From Ypsolopha sequella (lineage: Eukaryota; Arthropoda; Insecta; Lepidoptera; Ypsolophidae), in assembly GCA_934047225.1 (NCBI GenBank), contig OW204000.1, positions 13,596,001 to 13,660,000 of the forward strand: a stretch of DNA of 64,000 bases, written 5' to 3'. Position numbers and translations under genes: made by a program. The notes under the pieces were generated by a model that did not search any database, had not been told where the DNA came from, and saw only the letters and a program-made list of their open reading frames with translations. This document shows, one piece after another, positions 23,005 to 34,363 of this stretch (position 1 is its first letter; every line of letters begins with the position of its first letter).

Positions 23005-23560
23005 TACCCATGATGATAATATACGGCCACTAAGAACATAATAGACATCTTGCCGTATAACTAATTAATTTATTGTTACCATTAACGTTGTTAATATTAT
23101 ATATACAATATCATGGATAAATGATAATATACCTTATAATGTGCTACCTTTAAGCACGAGCGTATAAATAGCTTTCTTATAGGGGGTGCTTATTGAGACA
23201 ATCTTGATATCAATACACATTTTGGCAGCAGAGGGACTTAGGTAGAGGGAGCTACCGGTAACAAAATATTTGAGGGTTTTATTTGACATTAATTGGTTTT
23301 AAACTAAATATTTTATGATAAAATGTGCTCCATTTTTTACTACCCCTTATATACGCTCATGCTTTAAAGAAAATAGGGTGTGAGTACCTGAGACAAAGGG
23401 ATTACTGAGAAAACGGTCGCGTGCAAATAAACCTACTCGCTACAAAACGCTGTCATAACAGGTCAATTGTATAACAAAAGATTTTAGGATTATTATTGTA
23501 TGAAAAACCTATTTTTATCATTTTACTTTAGAACTAAGATCAAGGTAGCTTTTAGTTTAA
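23005..23560. other. Intergenic, no gene seen
   Basis: Upstream flank of the gene at 21136-22915. TAAGCACGAGCGTATAAATAG (about 23153) and TATACGCTCATGCTTTAA (about 23349) form a loose inverted pair, perhaps a decayed TIR element. Confidence 0.35.
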
Positions 23561-23564
23561 TATA

Positions 23565-23710
23565 TATCGTCACGACATGAATCTCCGAGAGGATGTCAGA
23601 GGTATTCTGAGTGTCAACTGTGACATGCAAGTTTACACTCGGCACACCCGTGTTTCACCGACGATTATTACGTCCCTACGTGACGGGTGGTGAGCCCTAT
23701 CGCCGTACTT
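23565..23710 (-). mobile_element. SINE-like 3' segment, copy 2
   Basis: The minus strand reads GGCGATAGGGCTCACCACCC, GTCGGTGAAACACGGGTGTG, then ATTCATGTCGTGACGATATA, matching 39365-39490. Confidence 0.55.
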
Positions 23711-23779
23711 CGGGCACAAATACACGCTTTTTAGGGCATGCAGGTTTCCTTGCGATGTTATCCTTCACCGTTCAGCAAG

Positions 23780-23888
23780 ATGCTGGAAGAAATATCTGCT
23801 AAGAGATAAGCTCGCCTATGTATATGCTATTTCTAATTGCAATTGTTATTATATTTATGTATGTACAATAAAGAATAAAGAATTGAGA
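23780..23888 (+). repeat. LINE-type 3' end, copy 2
   Basis: GATGCTGGAAGAAATAT, AGAGATAAGCTCGCCTATG and a tail ACAATAAAGAATAAAGAA, as at 3972-4092. It lies directly after the SINE-like segment. Confidence 0.5.
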
Positions 23889-24360
23889 GGCCAGAGTTCT
23901 ACCCCTGAGCTACCGCTGCTAAAGTTTGTATATTATTAGAACTCGAGGATGGAATAACAATAAAAAAAAAACAGACACCGCTACATATTATTGATATTGG
24001 TGTTTCTAATTTAAAAGTACGAGTAGTTACTGTCAAAAAAGATTTTATTAGTTTTCCAATGTTGCATAATACTCTATCACTCGTAAATTTAGATGGAAAA
24101 CAAAATCATAATGAGCGTTTGTTTCGAATGAAGTATTTGAAAAACACGTTATATATCAGTTTAACTGTTTATATTGGGCCATAGGCCTCTTTAAATCTGA
24201 AGCACATAAATTGAGATTGCGTTCTTGCTACACTAATAAATCTCATGTTACGATACAAACATTCATAATTATTTAATTTGTTCTAGTTAAACTATGTAAA
24301 AATAATTGCAAACATGTAAATCTTTAAATAAATAAATATAATATATGATATTTAGAGCAT

Positions 24361-24600
24361 TTTTCGCAGCCGGATTGTGAAACCCGCCTTTTCCTAATTA
24401 ATCGAAACAGAAAACATAAATTAAAAAATCACTCAATAGTTATTCAAAAAAACCTTATTAAGCTATGTATGTTGCCATCGCAAATTTCCATTAGTTTCTG
24501 TAAATTAGAATGAATTTTTTTTTTTATTTATTTGTTCTGTTTCAATTATTTAGAAAAAGGTGGGGTTATTATAATCCGGCTGCGAAACCACTCTTAACAC
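24361..24600. mobile_element. MITE family A, copy with both inverted ends
   Basis: Left end CGCAGCCGGATTGTGAAACC and right end AATCCGGCTGCGAAACC are about 50-bp inverted repeats including TTCTGTTTC(G/A)ATTA. The interior is AT-rich and non-coding. The right end abuts TTAA; the left flank does not show it clearly, so the superfamily is left open. Confidence 0.7.
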
Positions 24601-24642
24601 ATACATGTTATCATATCAGGTATGTAGAACTAAGATCAAGTT

Positions 24643-24900
24643 AACCGCCTGCGCACCCAGGTTAGCCGCTGCAGAGACAACCTTTTCAAATGGGGCTTCT
24701 CAAATAACGGGAGCTGCGATTGCGGAGCCACCCAGCAAACCATGGCTCACATCATGTCATGTCCATCGTGCCCGACCACCTGCACGATGACCGATCTTTT
24801 TGAGGCCAACGACAGAGCCATAAAAGTGGCCTCTTTCTGGTCCGGAAAGGTTTAAAATAATAATAATTTGATGCCATCGACACGCTAAGAAGAAGAAGAA
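24643..24900 (+). pseudogene. LINE reverse-transcriptase ORF C-terminal fragment
   Basis: The frame 24643-24855 encodes NRLRTQVSRCRDNLFKWG, a Cys-rich CDCGATQQTMAHIMSCPSC and an end FWSGKV before TAA. This Cys/His pattern is the C-terminal knuckle of several LINE ORF2 clades. A (TAA)n then (AAG)n microsatellite follows. 5'-truncated, non-functional. Confidence 0.8.
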
Positions 24901-25670
24901 GGTATGTAGAGAAAAATTTCAGTGAAGCATTTTCTGTAGAGTGCCAACTATCTCTACAGTAGGAAAATTTCAACTTAGGATCACCTTGCTTGTATCAAAA
25001 ATTGTCAAAACTTTGGTAAAAGTATTATTTTATAGTATCGTGGGCAGATTACAGAATTTGGCAGATCGTAAACTACGAAATCGAAAACCTTTAACCAAAA
25101 ATAGTTGCGATGACGAGTGAAGCAAGAAGGAACGTGTTAGGTTTACATGTAAATAAATTTGATGAGGCGAGCGAATCATGATATGCCCAATTCTACGATA
25201 TACCGACGACATAGACATAAACATAAACATTCTAGAAAACGCAAGTCTAAATTGCTTTATTACCATTATACTACCAAAATGGATGTACTAGAGTTACTAT
25301 ACCACCTTTTGTGCTGAGAATAGACGTTTAAATCTCGTTCGATCGGCCACACACAAAATTATAGTCTTTCATTACATTATAAATCTTATCGTTGCAGAAA
25401 TAAGAACTGCTAAGGTATACTGACGCGTTGGAGACTATACTTGCATATCCTTGAGTCATCGCATTAGAAACAAAGTCACGCCCGACCTTGCGCTGACTGC
25501 CCAGGCGACCTGATGAACACTGGTAGCTTATACACAGATTTGAACAAGTTTTGGATGATATCTTGTCTATGATCCAGAGATTCGTTGCTAAAGTCGTTAT
25601 CTACTCGTATGTTATTAGCCTGGTTATTGCACCGGCAGCTTACGTTGAGGGAGTAGGTAGAATATTACTC
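24901..25670. other. Intergenic, no gene seen
   Basis: No coding or repeat call beyond short chance frames. Confidence 0.4.
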
Positions 25671-25947
25671 AATTTGTATATATAAAACTCAAACTCCTGA
25701 CTGACTGACTGATATATCAACGCACAGCCTAAACCGCTGGTCCTAGAGACTTGAAATTTTGCATATGATACCTTATATAGTGTAGGCATCCACTAAGAAA
25801 GTATTTTTCAAAATTCACCCCCAAAAGGGGTGAAACGGGGGTCCAAAGTTTGTATGGGGAAACAAGATTAGTTGCACTATTTTACTCGAGACTTCACAGG
25901 AGTACTCCTGTCTATAAATGAGTAAACATGTGTTTCAGGTTTTTTGT

Positions 25948-26295
25948 GACAAAGTCTGAAAATCAACATGGGTATCGTTTGTATGGTTTATCGGGTCGCT
26001 GATTACGAAAACAACAATGATTTCAAAAACAACATGGTGGACGTGAAAAAGGCTTTTCCAGAATTCAACCCCTAAAAGGGGGAAATGGAGTGACAAAGTC
26101 TGAAAACCAACATGGGTATTGTTTGTATGGTTTATCGGGTCGCTGATTACGAAAACAACAATGATTTCTAAGTACCATCATCCCCTGTTGGGGTGCGATG
26201 GCGTTGAAATGTTGAAATGTGTAAATATAAATATGGGTGTCGTTTTTACGTTTTTTTGGGTCATTAATTACGAAAATGGCATCGATTTTGAAATT
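25948..26295 (+). repeat. Two clear and one diverged tandem 145-bp unit
   Basis: GACAAAGTCTGAAAA(T/C)CAAC, ATGGGTAT(C/T)GTTTGTATGG and TTTATCGGGTCGCTGATTACG occur at about 25949 and 26094. A diverged third copy starts near 26210. Confidence 0.75.
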
Positions 26296-26441
26296 AAATA
26301 TAGTGGACATGAAAATTCTTGAAAGTATGTGTGCCAGAGCAAATCGGCTGTAACAGACGGACAGACAGACAGTCACACAAGTGATCCTATTAGGATTCCA
26401 TTTTTTCCTTTTGAGGTATCTATCTATTTATATATGCACAA

Positions 26442-26498
26442 TCTATATATCTATCTATCTGTCTATCTATCTATCTATCTATCTATCTATATCTATCT
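26442..26498. repeat. TATC microsatellite
   Basis: More than ten CTAT/TATC units with small interruptions, inside the Helitron-like element. Confidence 0.9.
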
Positions 26499-27089
26499 TT
26501 ATCCCAGCAAAATATCTTTGGAACGGAAGGTGGTACATCCCTAGGGGTTGGACCACGGGGTGCCAAAAAAAGTTTTTTTTTTTAATGTGAAATCTTCGAC
26601 GGCCTGTATCTCCCAAACGGCTGGAGTTAGACCCATGTTGATGGGTGTCTAAGAAAAGGTCTCGACGAGATCTACCTGCCGAAAGTTTCAAGACTTTACA
26701 GGCCTGTATCTCCCAAACGGCTGATGCTAGATGTCCATGGTATAAGAAAAGGGCTCGGCGAGATCTAAATGACGGTAAAAAAAAAACGAAAAAAAATTGC
26801 CAAAGTTTTGATCGGCCATATCTCCCGAACGGCTAGTTGTAGGGAGTTCGGGTTTCAACTATAGTGATCGATCAAGCTGGGGCTTTTGACAGGTTCAAAA
26901 AAGTGTTCCGATGTGCATGAAACTCGGTATCAAGGGGCATTCGGGGTCGCCGATTACGCTGCCGTATTCAAATTTGACATTTTTTGACAACTGATAGGGA
27001 TTTTAACACTTTTTTAATGTTTGTTTCTGAAAAAAATGTTATTTGTTTCCTGTAGGCCACGCGGGCGAAGCCGCGGACAGAAGCTAGTA

Positions 27090-27940
27090 CTTAATCAAAT
27101 TATAATACCAAAACAGCATATATATGGTTAAATAATATTAGTTGGTGAAACTCAAAACATAGGTAGTACTAATCTATATGAACAACTGTTTGTATAGGAG
27201 CTAAGCGAAATTCGCAACTTTTTTTCACTTCCTCCCATACAAATTGCCCCGATCAGCTAGCTGTCTGATCCAGTATGGAAAAATGAAAATCAATTTTAAG
27301 AATTTTGCACAATCCTAATAGAAAAAGTTATTGATATGGACATGTTCTACATATGTTTCAATTTTCGCCAACTAATTTAATTTAACCTTATAGTATCCGT
27401 AGAGTACAATAAAACAACGCTCTTCGTATATTACTGAGGCAGCCGCGGTACTGCAGTGTGAAAGCCATGTTCGCAAACGCCATCGCAAGGGTTCCTGACT
27501 TTTTCACTATACTGAGGCATCGAGCGGCGGCATTCTGGTACCAGATGTGAACATTCAGCTGCTCAGAGTTGCCAGCTAGAACATCTGAGGAAATAGGTTC
27601 TATACGCATGCACATTCAGATTTGTGAGAACCAGAAATAGATTTTTGTTACCAATAAAGAGAAACTTTAGGTTTAATAGTCCATATTATATGAATAATAT
27701 GGACATATTAATAATAGTTCATATTATTGCGAACCTATAACAGGAGGCCGGCGGAGGAACCCTTGTTCTTAAAAACGAAATACCAAAACCATTTGTAAAT
27801 CATAGATATTCTTAGGATAGGGTGTGTTTATTCCAATTGGATTACAAAATATCTATAAGGACGACATATTAGCAATTTAAAATTTCCATAGAAAGCTTAT
27901 TTTACTCATATTTCATGTTTAAATCAGTGTTCTTATTTAA
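27090..27940. other. Intergenic, no gene seen
   Basis: GTCCATATTATATG / AATAATATGGAC (about 27681-27706) is a short palindrome. ATTATTGCGAACCTATAA, then AGGCCGGCGGA (about 27723-27756), recurs at 39718-39752 and marks another dispersed repeat. Confidence 0.4.
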
Positions 27941-27945
27941 TCCAA

Positions 27946-27982
27946 GATATATTTCGGGCCCCACTGGGCCCGGCATCAGTTG
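27946..27982 (-). repeat. Recurrent stem-loop motif, copy 3
   Basis: The minus strand reads AACTGATGCCGGGCCCAGTGG then GGCCCGAAATATATCTT, with stem GGGCC/GGCCC. Confidence 0.6.
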
Positions 27983-28070
27983 GAGTAATAAGTAATGATG
28001 ACACGATGGCAGATAGTATTTACAGGATGACAATGAGAATAATAAAATAAAAAAATAAAAGGTATTTGAA

Positions 28071-28302
28071 GAGCTTTTTCAGTCAACGGTATCTAGAACA
28101 ACTTTTACTATGGAACGAACCTTGTATCTCGAAAATAAAAATTTACTTTTTCAAGAAAAATGCAATGCCGCTCGGCCGATATGTATGGAAGGGCAATTTT
28201 TTTTTTTGAGATTTCAGGATTGGCTCCATCGTAAAAGTTGTTCTATACCGTTGACTGAATAATCTCTTTTTAAATATGGTTACACCTTTCTCTTACACGT
28301 TG
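28071..28302. mobile_element. Tc1/mariner-type MITE, left end truncated
   Basis: Same palindromic family as 36909-37171: AGAACAACTTTTACTATGG on the left, GTAAAAGTTGTTCTATACC on the right, and right terminus TTACACGTTG followed by TA. The outer 25 bp of the left end are missing. Confidence 0.65.
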
Positions 28303-28988
28303 TATATCCCCGAAAGGATATCAGAGAAGTTTTTCAAGTTTAAATTTAAGAAATTCAACAATAAATCTAATATATGTCCATATTATTTTAGCATGTAAAG
28401 TGATTTTTCATCAATATGTTTAGTCAATTTTACCTTATAACCTAAATCATATAACCTAAACGTATTCTAAACGTGACATTTATTTAGTTTCCAATGTGAA
28501 GGGATATTTTGTAGCTTGTTTGCAACGCGTGCAAAAAGACACACCAATGAACTCGTGGCCAAAAAACGTGAGACATCCAATTAAAACGATCGTTTCTTCG
28601 ATGTAGCAAATGAAACCAGCCAACTGTACAACAGGCATCTAATTGAAATTAAATGAAGGATGCAAAGGAAGTACCTACATGAGACTTCGTTACATATTTA
28701 TTATTTCATGCCATATGCGGGTATGTAGGTAGCTATGTCGATAAATATCATAATTAGATCACGATTAGCAGATCCTGTTTATGTACCAGCTAGTAAATAT
28801 AGGTTACTGAATAAATTATTGTGGAATTATAATTTTAAATATTAGGTCTTTGCCGTTTATAGTTCCTTGTTACAAATAAACTGTACGTTATTTTAATGGT
28901 ATGCTTATACCACCTCTACTTAATGCTTATATATTATATGGATGTTAAGCATATAATAGGTCTTTAATAGTAGTTTATGCCACAAGGG

Positions 28989-29362
28989 CGAAAAGTTCGC
29001 TACGCTCGTGTTTTAAATCGTCCTCGTAATTTATTGCTTTTACGCCCGTGTATCATACTACGTTTTTCAAAGCATAGTGTGAGGAAATGAAAACAAATTA
29101 ATCTTGTGAACTTTAAATTATGATTGGCTCAAAAGGATTGTATCCAGAGCCGTTAAACAGTGGAAAAAAGTATAACATCTATGATACACAGGAAAGGCTG
29201 CAGGTTAGCCAACCATTGCAAACAAATAAAAAAAAAATAATAAAGCCCTAGGGCAAAATAATCGACTTTCTCAAGAAAAGGCCCACTTTTTATTCATTAA
29301 AACCGAAAACCGAAAACCGAAAGTGGGCCTTTTCGAGCACATGCATTGAAAAATATTTTAGG
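28989..29362 (+). repeat. Dispersed repeat D, copy 2
   Basis: Colinear with 13556-13962. It has an extra CCGAAAA triplication and a GGCCCACTTTT/AAAGTGGGCC inverted pair near 29280-29325. Confidence 0.65.
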
Positions 29363-29689
29363 TCTTTAAAAGCAAATTCGGTTACGCTTTTGGTAAAAAA
29401 CCGTTATATTAACGTATTCTAGGGGTCTGTTAAGATATTACTCAAATTTCACTATTTTTAGTTCGACTTAAACATAGATCTAGATAATGTTAATGGACTC
29501 AGCCTAAAATATTATAATAAAAGCGTGTGTTTGGAGGTTTGTGTGTGATGACACCTCTTAATGCTTACTATCAATTTGAACTTTTAAACAACCAAATATT
29601 TCTTAAATTCCCATTAAATACAGGGGTGGAGGATGTAAACAATACAAATTCCTCTGAGTTTGTGATATATCTTACAGTTTGGAAGAAAT

Positions 29690-29825
29690 CCATACATACA
29701 TACATATACTCATGCCTGTCTCCCAGAGGGGTAGGCAGAGGCTACATATTTCAATCTGCTATGATCCTGTCACTCCTTTTTCGCTTCTTCCACATCCATC
29801 AATCTAGTCATACTAGCTTTTCTAT
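29690..29825 (-). mobile_element. LINE 3' fragment with (TATG)n tail, second copy
   Basis: Inverse of the fragment in the intron at 11389-11525: the minus strand has AGTATGACTAGATTGATGG, GTGGAAGAAGCG, CTCTGCCTACCCCTCTGGG and a TATG tail. Confidence 0.65.
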
Positions 29826-30056
29826 TCTGGGTACTTTAGACTTTAACATTTTTCACCAAAAATCAAATAGAAGACAATTTTAGTGTTGGGTTGTTTCACA
29901 ACTGTAATCTATGTTTTTTTATCACACTACAATGTTTCAGCGACAGAGTAATTATTGTAGGAGTTTCTGTACAAAAAATATTCATATGTAGTTTGATATA
30001 TCTTCTAGCAAAAACTTTAAACTAGCGATAAAAACACCCAATTTTAGCGACATCAC

Positions 30057-30062
30057 TTTATT
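30057..30062 (-). terminator. Poly(A) signal of the gene at 30078-32009
   Basis: AATAAA on the minus strand, 16 bp past the stop. Confidence 0.65.
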
Positions 30063-30077
30063 TCAATTGTTCAAGGA

Positions 30078-32009
30078 TCAGGTGGTGGTGATGGTGATCA
30101 ATTTCTGGATAGGCTTCACTGGGTGGAGCACCCGCCGGTAGACCAGGGCCGGCTTCAGGATCTGGGTGGGTGGCTGGGACAGGCTGCGATGGATCACTGT
30201 AGTAGACTGGGGCGCTGCTGACGTCATTACCACGATGAGCAGGAGGAACCACTGAAGACACCAAGTTAAGGCGATATATAAATGTTGCTCCATATGCGAA
30301 AAAACTCTCAGTGTGAGAGGGACGGATTCGAGGAAAAGTAGCAAAAAGTCGGTTTTTATTAATATAAAATGTAATCAAGTTGTTATCAAAATTTCGTTTG
30401 AACAGGTCTTAGATACTGTTAAAACCCATCTAATAAAATATAATTGCAGTCATTCCAAATTGTCAAACCAGGAGAAATGGTGTCGAAAACGACCTCATTT
30501 CAATAAATATTTTTATCGAGCCGAATTTCTCTAATCGCGTTTCTGTTTAACAGATCCCTAGAAAATGATTCCAAAAATAATGTACTTCTTTATCAAAATA
30601 ATACCTTCTTTACTGAAGTAGATATACAAGCTTTAAAAATGACGATTTTTTACGTAGTGACTTAAACTAAATACTTCTAATAAAATCTTTAGTAGGACTG
30701 TGTCCGTACAAGGAAAAAAACATGAATTAAAAAGGGAGTCCGTCTTCCCTTTAGAAAAAACAACCGCTGCTTTAAAAAATATCTTTCATCTGATCGTCTC
30801 TATTTTCACAATTCACATAAAAACAACTTAATTTATTCACATAAAATTTTCACTATTGCATAGCTTATTGTCCAAGGAATAAATTAGGCTTTACATTATT
30901 GCAATACGGTATCTAGAAGCAAAGTTAAGGCTTGACTAAAATTTTCAAGAAAATGCCTTCTGGACATGGGCAAGTTATATGCTTTATTTACTTTTTAAAT
31001 CTAAATCGGTGTGCCTTGGGCAAAAGCTAATTTTAAATATAATATAAGGAATGAAGTAGACCAGTTTGTTACTCTAAATATTTAAGAGTAAAACAGGGTA
31101 CAATATTTATCGTAATGCATTCTTATAATAGTAGCAAGCATGGTTGTTGTATAAAGCGGTGAAGAGAAGTTATGTTAATAAAATAACTTTTATCGTGTGT
31201 CAGTTGTAGTATATTCTTCTCATCTTATCACGCGAAAAATATGAATATACCTTATTATTTATTTAGCTACATTGCTAAACTAATTAATGAACTTACAAAA
31301 CCAACCGCCTGTGGCTTAAGAGAACATCATTTATTACATAATTATACGCATATAAGCTTAAAAAGTGTTGAGCAAAGCCTCAATACACACATACATTTTT
31401 AACTCTAGGAACGGAACCCTAAAACGTCATCAAATTAATTTCAAGATATTTGAGATATTATAACTATTACTTACTATTGAATAACTTTTTAAATAAAAAC
31501 ATGCACTCTTTCACTAATACTAAATTTGACGATGTAATTTACTGAATAAATGAACATTAATATGAATATGAATAAATATAATTTTAGCTATATTAGCCTT
31601 TTATTTATAGTTTTAACCGTTAGATAATAATAATAAAAAATATATCGGAAAATATATAGTTTATTTTTTTTATTATTATTATCTAATGTTTAAAACTATA
31701 AACATGAATATGAAAAATATTCACGGAATATTTATTATTTACGTACATTAATTAATTTATCAATTATTTACAATCTGATGATTCGATCACTGGGTGACTG
31801 TGATGGCAGATATCAAAATAAATTTGAAAGTGCAATTTTTTTTTGAAAAATTGTTTATACTACATACTGAATTCTCTACTGGGAATGGAAACGACACCGT
31901 AAAATTGCGAAAAAACTGAAAAATCATGAGTTATTATATCCATGTGTAATATTTGCAAACAATTTAAAAAGCAATAACAATTTAATAAACTTACTGCTTT
32001 TAACATCAT
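30078..32009 (-). CDS. Unrecognised 62-residue secreted protein, two exons
   Basis: Exon 1 (32009-31995) encodes MMLKA, with GTAAGT following. The intron (31994-30252, 1743 bp) ends GTGTCTTCAG. Exon 2 (30251-30078) continues WFLLLIVVMTSAAP and runs to TGA, with AATAAA 16 bp later. The first 18 residues are a clear signal peptide. The mature part, about 44 residues, is basic and rich in Pro, Thr, Ile and Val, with no Cys and no known domain. The only other exon-2 frame gives a Pro/His tail but does not continue the signal peptide, so this frame is preferred. The intron contains a repeat E copy. The design matches the other small secreted genes here, but the sequence is unrelated. Function unknown. 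Confidence 0.72.
30290..30650 (-). repeat. Dispersed repeat E, copy inside an intron
   Basis: Inverse of 34453-34830, including a frame with WCRKRPHFNKYFYRAEFL in both copies. That shared stretch hints at a once-coding element, but nothing longer is open. Confidence 0.65.
31605..31705. repeat. AT-rich hairpin, arms about 45 bp
   Basis: TTATAGTTTTAACCGTTAGATAA and TTATCTAATGTTTAAAACTATAA are inverted around a short AT spacer, in the intron of the gene at 30078-32009. Likely a small MITE. Confidence 0.55.
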
Positions 32010-32060
32010 TTTCAGACTGAATTGAAGTGCCAGTGTACAGCCCTAGATAACGTTCCCATA

Positions 32061-32066
32061 CTTATA
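32061..32066 (-). promoter_or_regulatory. TATA-like box of the gene at 30078-32009
   Basis: TATAAG on the minus strand about 52 bp upstream of the ATG. Confidence 0.5.
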
Positions 32067-32177
32067 GAGAAAGATTTTAATTAAGTACAAAATCCGTAAC
32101 GTATTAAGCAGCCACGTGTTAATTACTATTTATCAAGCGTTTCTTGATGAAAATGAAGTGTTATACTTAATTGACTA

Positions 32178-33125
32178 GGGTCCCGCTGCAAAAAAGTGTC
32201 ACATAATTTATTCATATATATGTATCCGATGAGGTAAAAATAATGATCGATGGCACCATAAAACATGGCCGAATGTGGTCTCCATAGGGGTCTCTTTTAC
32301 TACATTGAAGTTCTGGTCATGTATCTTATGACTTTTTGGCGTAATTTTGGGGTCAAAATTTATGTCAACTTTGCTAATTTTTTCATGATTTTTAGTTAGT
32401 GGCAGACATGTTTGCCTTATCCATCTCAGAGGGTTAATGTAGGTAATAGTTAGTAATCACTGAGATATGCCGCACGCCTGTTCTTATTTTAATTCTATGA
32501 ATGTTAATATGTGAATTTTTCGGGGGGGGGGGGGGTTTGAACCCCCAAATCCCTCCCCCTGGCTACGCCCGTGCTGTACCATGGGTGCTGGTAAACAGAT
32601 TATGATATTAATGATATATAATTTTCGTACAGCTGGCTAACAAAGAATACCAACCCACACACGCACTCACAATTCGCCTTTCAACCATTGTTTCACAGTT
32701 CGCATCATTAAGTCATTTCACCCGGCACTCACAGATATTCAGCTTCGCACGTGGGAATCCTCATTCATCTGGTCGCTTGGTGCCCACTTTGGACCAAGCC
32801 TTAACAAACAACACTAAAACACAAAAAAAAAAAAAAAAAATTAAAAAAAATAAAAAAATTGTCTTTTATATTTAATGTCATATCTATTGTCAATGCAACT
32901 GATGCCGAGTCCAAAAGGACTCGAAATATATCTTGCCCATATTAATTACTGTGTATAATTTATATAAAAACAACTATATATATCAATATTTATAAAGAAA
33001 AGCCGAATGGTAACATTATATTTTATTACTAAGATATAATCAAAGATTATTACTAAGTACTTACTTTAACTACATGATAATCCCATTCATGTATCTATTG
33101 AGGTCGCTTTTTTGCAGCGGGACCC
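32178..33125. mobile_element. 948-bp TIR element, non-coding
   Basis: Left end GGGTCCCGCTGCAAAAAAG and right end CTTTTTTGCAGCGGGACCC are perfect inverted repeats; both are flanked by TA. The inside holds a 14-G run (32522-32535), the GTTTGAACCCCC and GGCTACGCCCG blocks common in lepidopteran repeats, a poly-A run (about 32823-32840), and stem-loop motif copy 4. It looks composite, with a retroelement end inserted in a DNA element. Confidence 0.65.
32897..32933 (+). repeat. Recurrent stem-loop motif, copy 4
   Basis: AACTGATGCCGAGTCC, AAAA, GGACTCGAAATATATCT; the stem GAGTCC/GGACTC differs in sequence from the other copies but still pairs. Confidence 0.65.
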
Positions 33126-33129
33126 TAGT

Positions 33130-34130
33130 CTACAAGTTGATTGTACATTGCGTCATTTTCTGTTGAAGGATTTACATTTCACGAGTAAAGGCACAACGTA
33201 CCCTCATTTCTTAGAAAATGTTATCAAAGTGTTATCAAAGTGTTATTTGGTAATATTTTACTCGCAGAATAACAAGATGAAAGCGTTCTAAGTTAAAGAC
33301 GCCGAAGTCATACGTCTGTGAATACGACTAAATTTTGTATTAAATAATAAATATAATGTACTATAAACTTAAGATTACACATATTACACATATACGGGGT
33401 GACATCTTTATTGCAGTGACAGGAGGCGTAACAAAGTACAACTGACACTGGTTTGTTTTGTTATAGCCGTGTACGTGTTAGTAGAATACCTTCATGAAAC
33501 GAACGTTTGAACACTAAAAAAAAAGAGGGTGGAAAACATTTGTTTTTGATAAAATAAATCTTAATAAATTGTTTATAAGAGGAATCCTAAGATAAAAGAT
33601 CAATAAATCAAATTTATTTTTTTATATATTATGAGATACATATATTATGATATGAGATTTTTTATATATTATGAGATATATATGGTAAAAAGTTGACGAC
33701 TAATTTTATGTCAACGTTATGGTGAAAACTTGATTCCATTAATTTTCTTGATAGAAAAAAAATACAAAGTTACCTCCAAACCGTACAGTAAACCGATAGC
33801 ATTCAATGAATACTTGAAATTAGATCTGAACAATTTAATTTCAAAACTTATTAAACTTAACATAAAAAAACTAGACTACCTATAAATTAATATAAATATA
33901 AAAGATAAAATTATACATAACTAAATAAAAAAAAAAACTAAGAAAAACTTACCTATAAATTAATCCATATAAAATATTTTTATTAGATCTGAAACTTTGC
34001 ATAATATAACTGATGTTAGGATAAAGCAGCTGTAGGCTGTAAAATTAAAATGATAAAGCCATTATTTTCACCGTAAAAAGAAAATACCTCAATAATCGCG
34101 CGTTGTAGTCAGCCTAACCTGCCCCTGCCC
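33130..34130. other. Intergenic AT-rich stretch, no gene seen
   Basis: Low-complexity A/T runs; no coding or repeat call. Confidence 0.4.
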
Positions 34131-34135
34131 CTCTA

Positions 34136-34363
34136 TTATGTATCTTTGGTTGCCAACTCGACTGGGTGCTTATCATCAAAAATATAGATAAAAACTGAAC
34201 TTTAAAATTTCTTTTAGTGGGTATTTAACTATTTACGAACTGTGTCGTCGCTTCAAGTGCGAACATATCCTTAGACAATCGGAATTCGGTCATCGGAATA
34301 TACATCAATGCTTTTGATGATAGGCACCCACCCAGTCCAGTTGGTGACTAAAGATGCATAATA
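34136..34363. mobile_element. MITE-like element with 45-bp inverted ends
   Basis: Left TTATGTATCTTTGGTTGCCAA and right TTGGTGACTAAAGATGCATAA are the outer parts of inverted arms. Inner parts are GGGTGCTTATCATCAAAA and TTTTGATGATAGGCACCC. No coding. Confidence 0.65.

Larger units (their letters stand above)
25674..27086 (+). mobile_element. Helitron-like non-autonomous element with internal repeats
   Basis: Begins near TATATAAAACTCAAACTCC with (GACT)n. The 3' end has the hairpin GCGGGCGAAGCCGC (27061-27074), then GGACAGAAGCTAG followed by T, matching the CTRR end and A/T insertion habit of Helitrons. The body lacks Rep/helicase coding. It carries tandem blocks (25948-26295 and 26590-26835) and a TATC microsatellite (26442-26498). 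Confidence 0.7.

Noticed and set aside
29527..29883. 118-codon plus frame
   Set aside because: Crosses a LINE tail and a TACA microsatellite on the opposite strand; no domain or splice context.
30078..30378. Continuous minus frames across the 30251 splice acceptor
   Set aside because: They read through the intron and repeat E sequence; the spliced reading gives a clean signal peptide.
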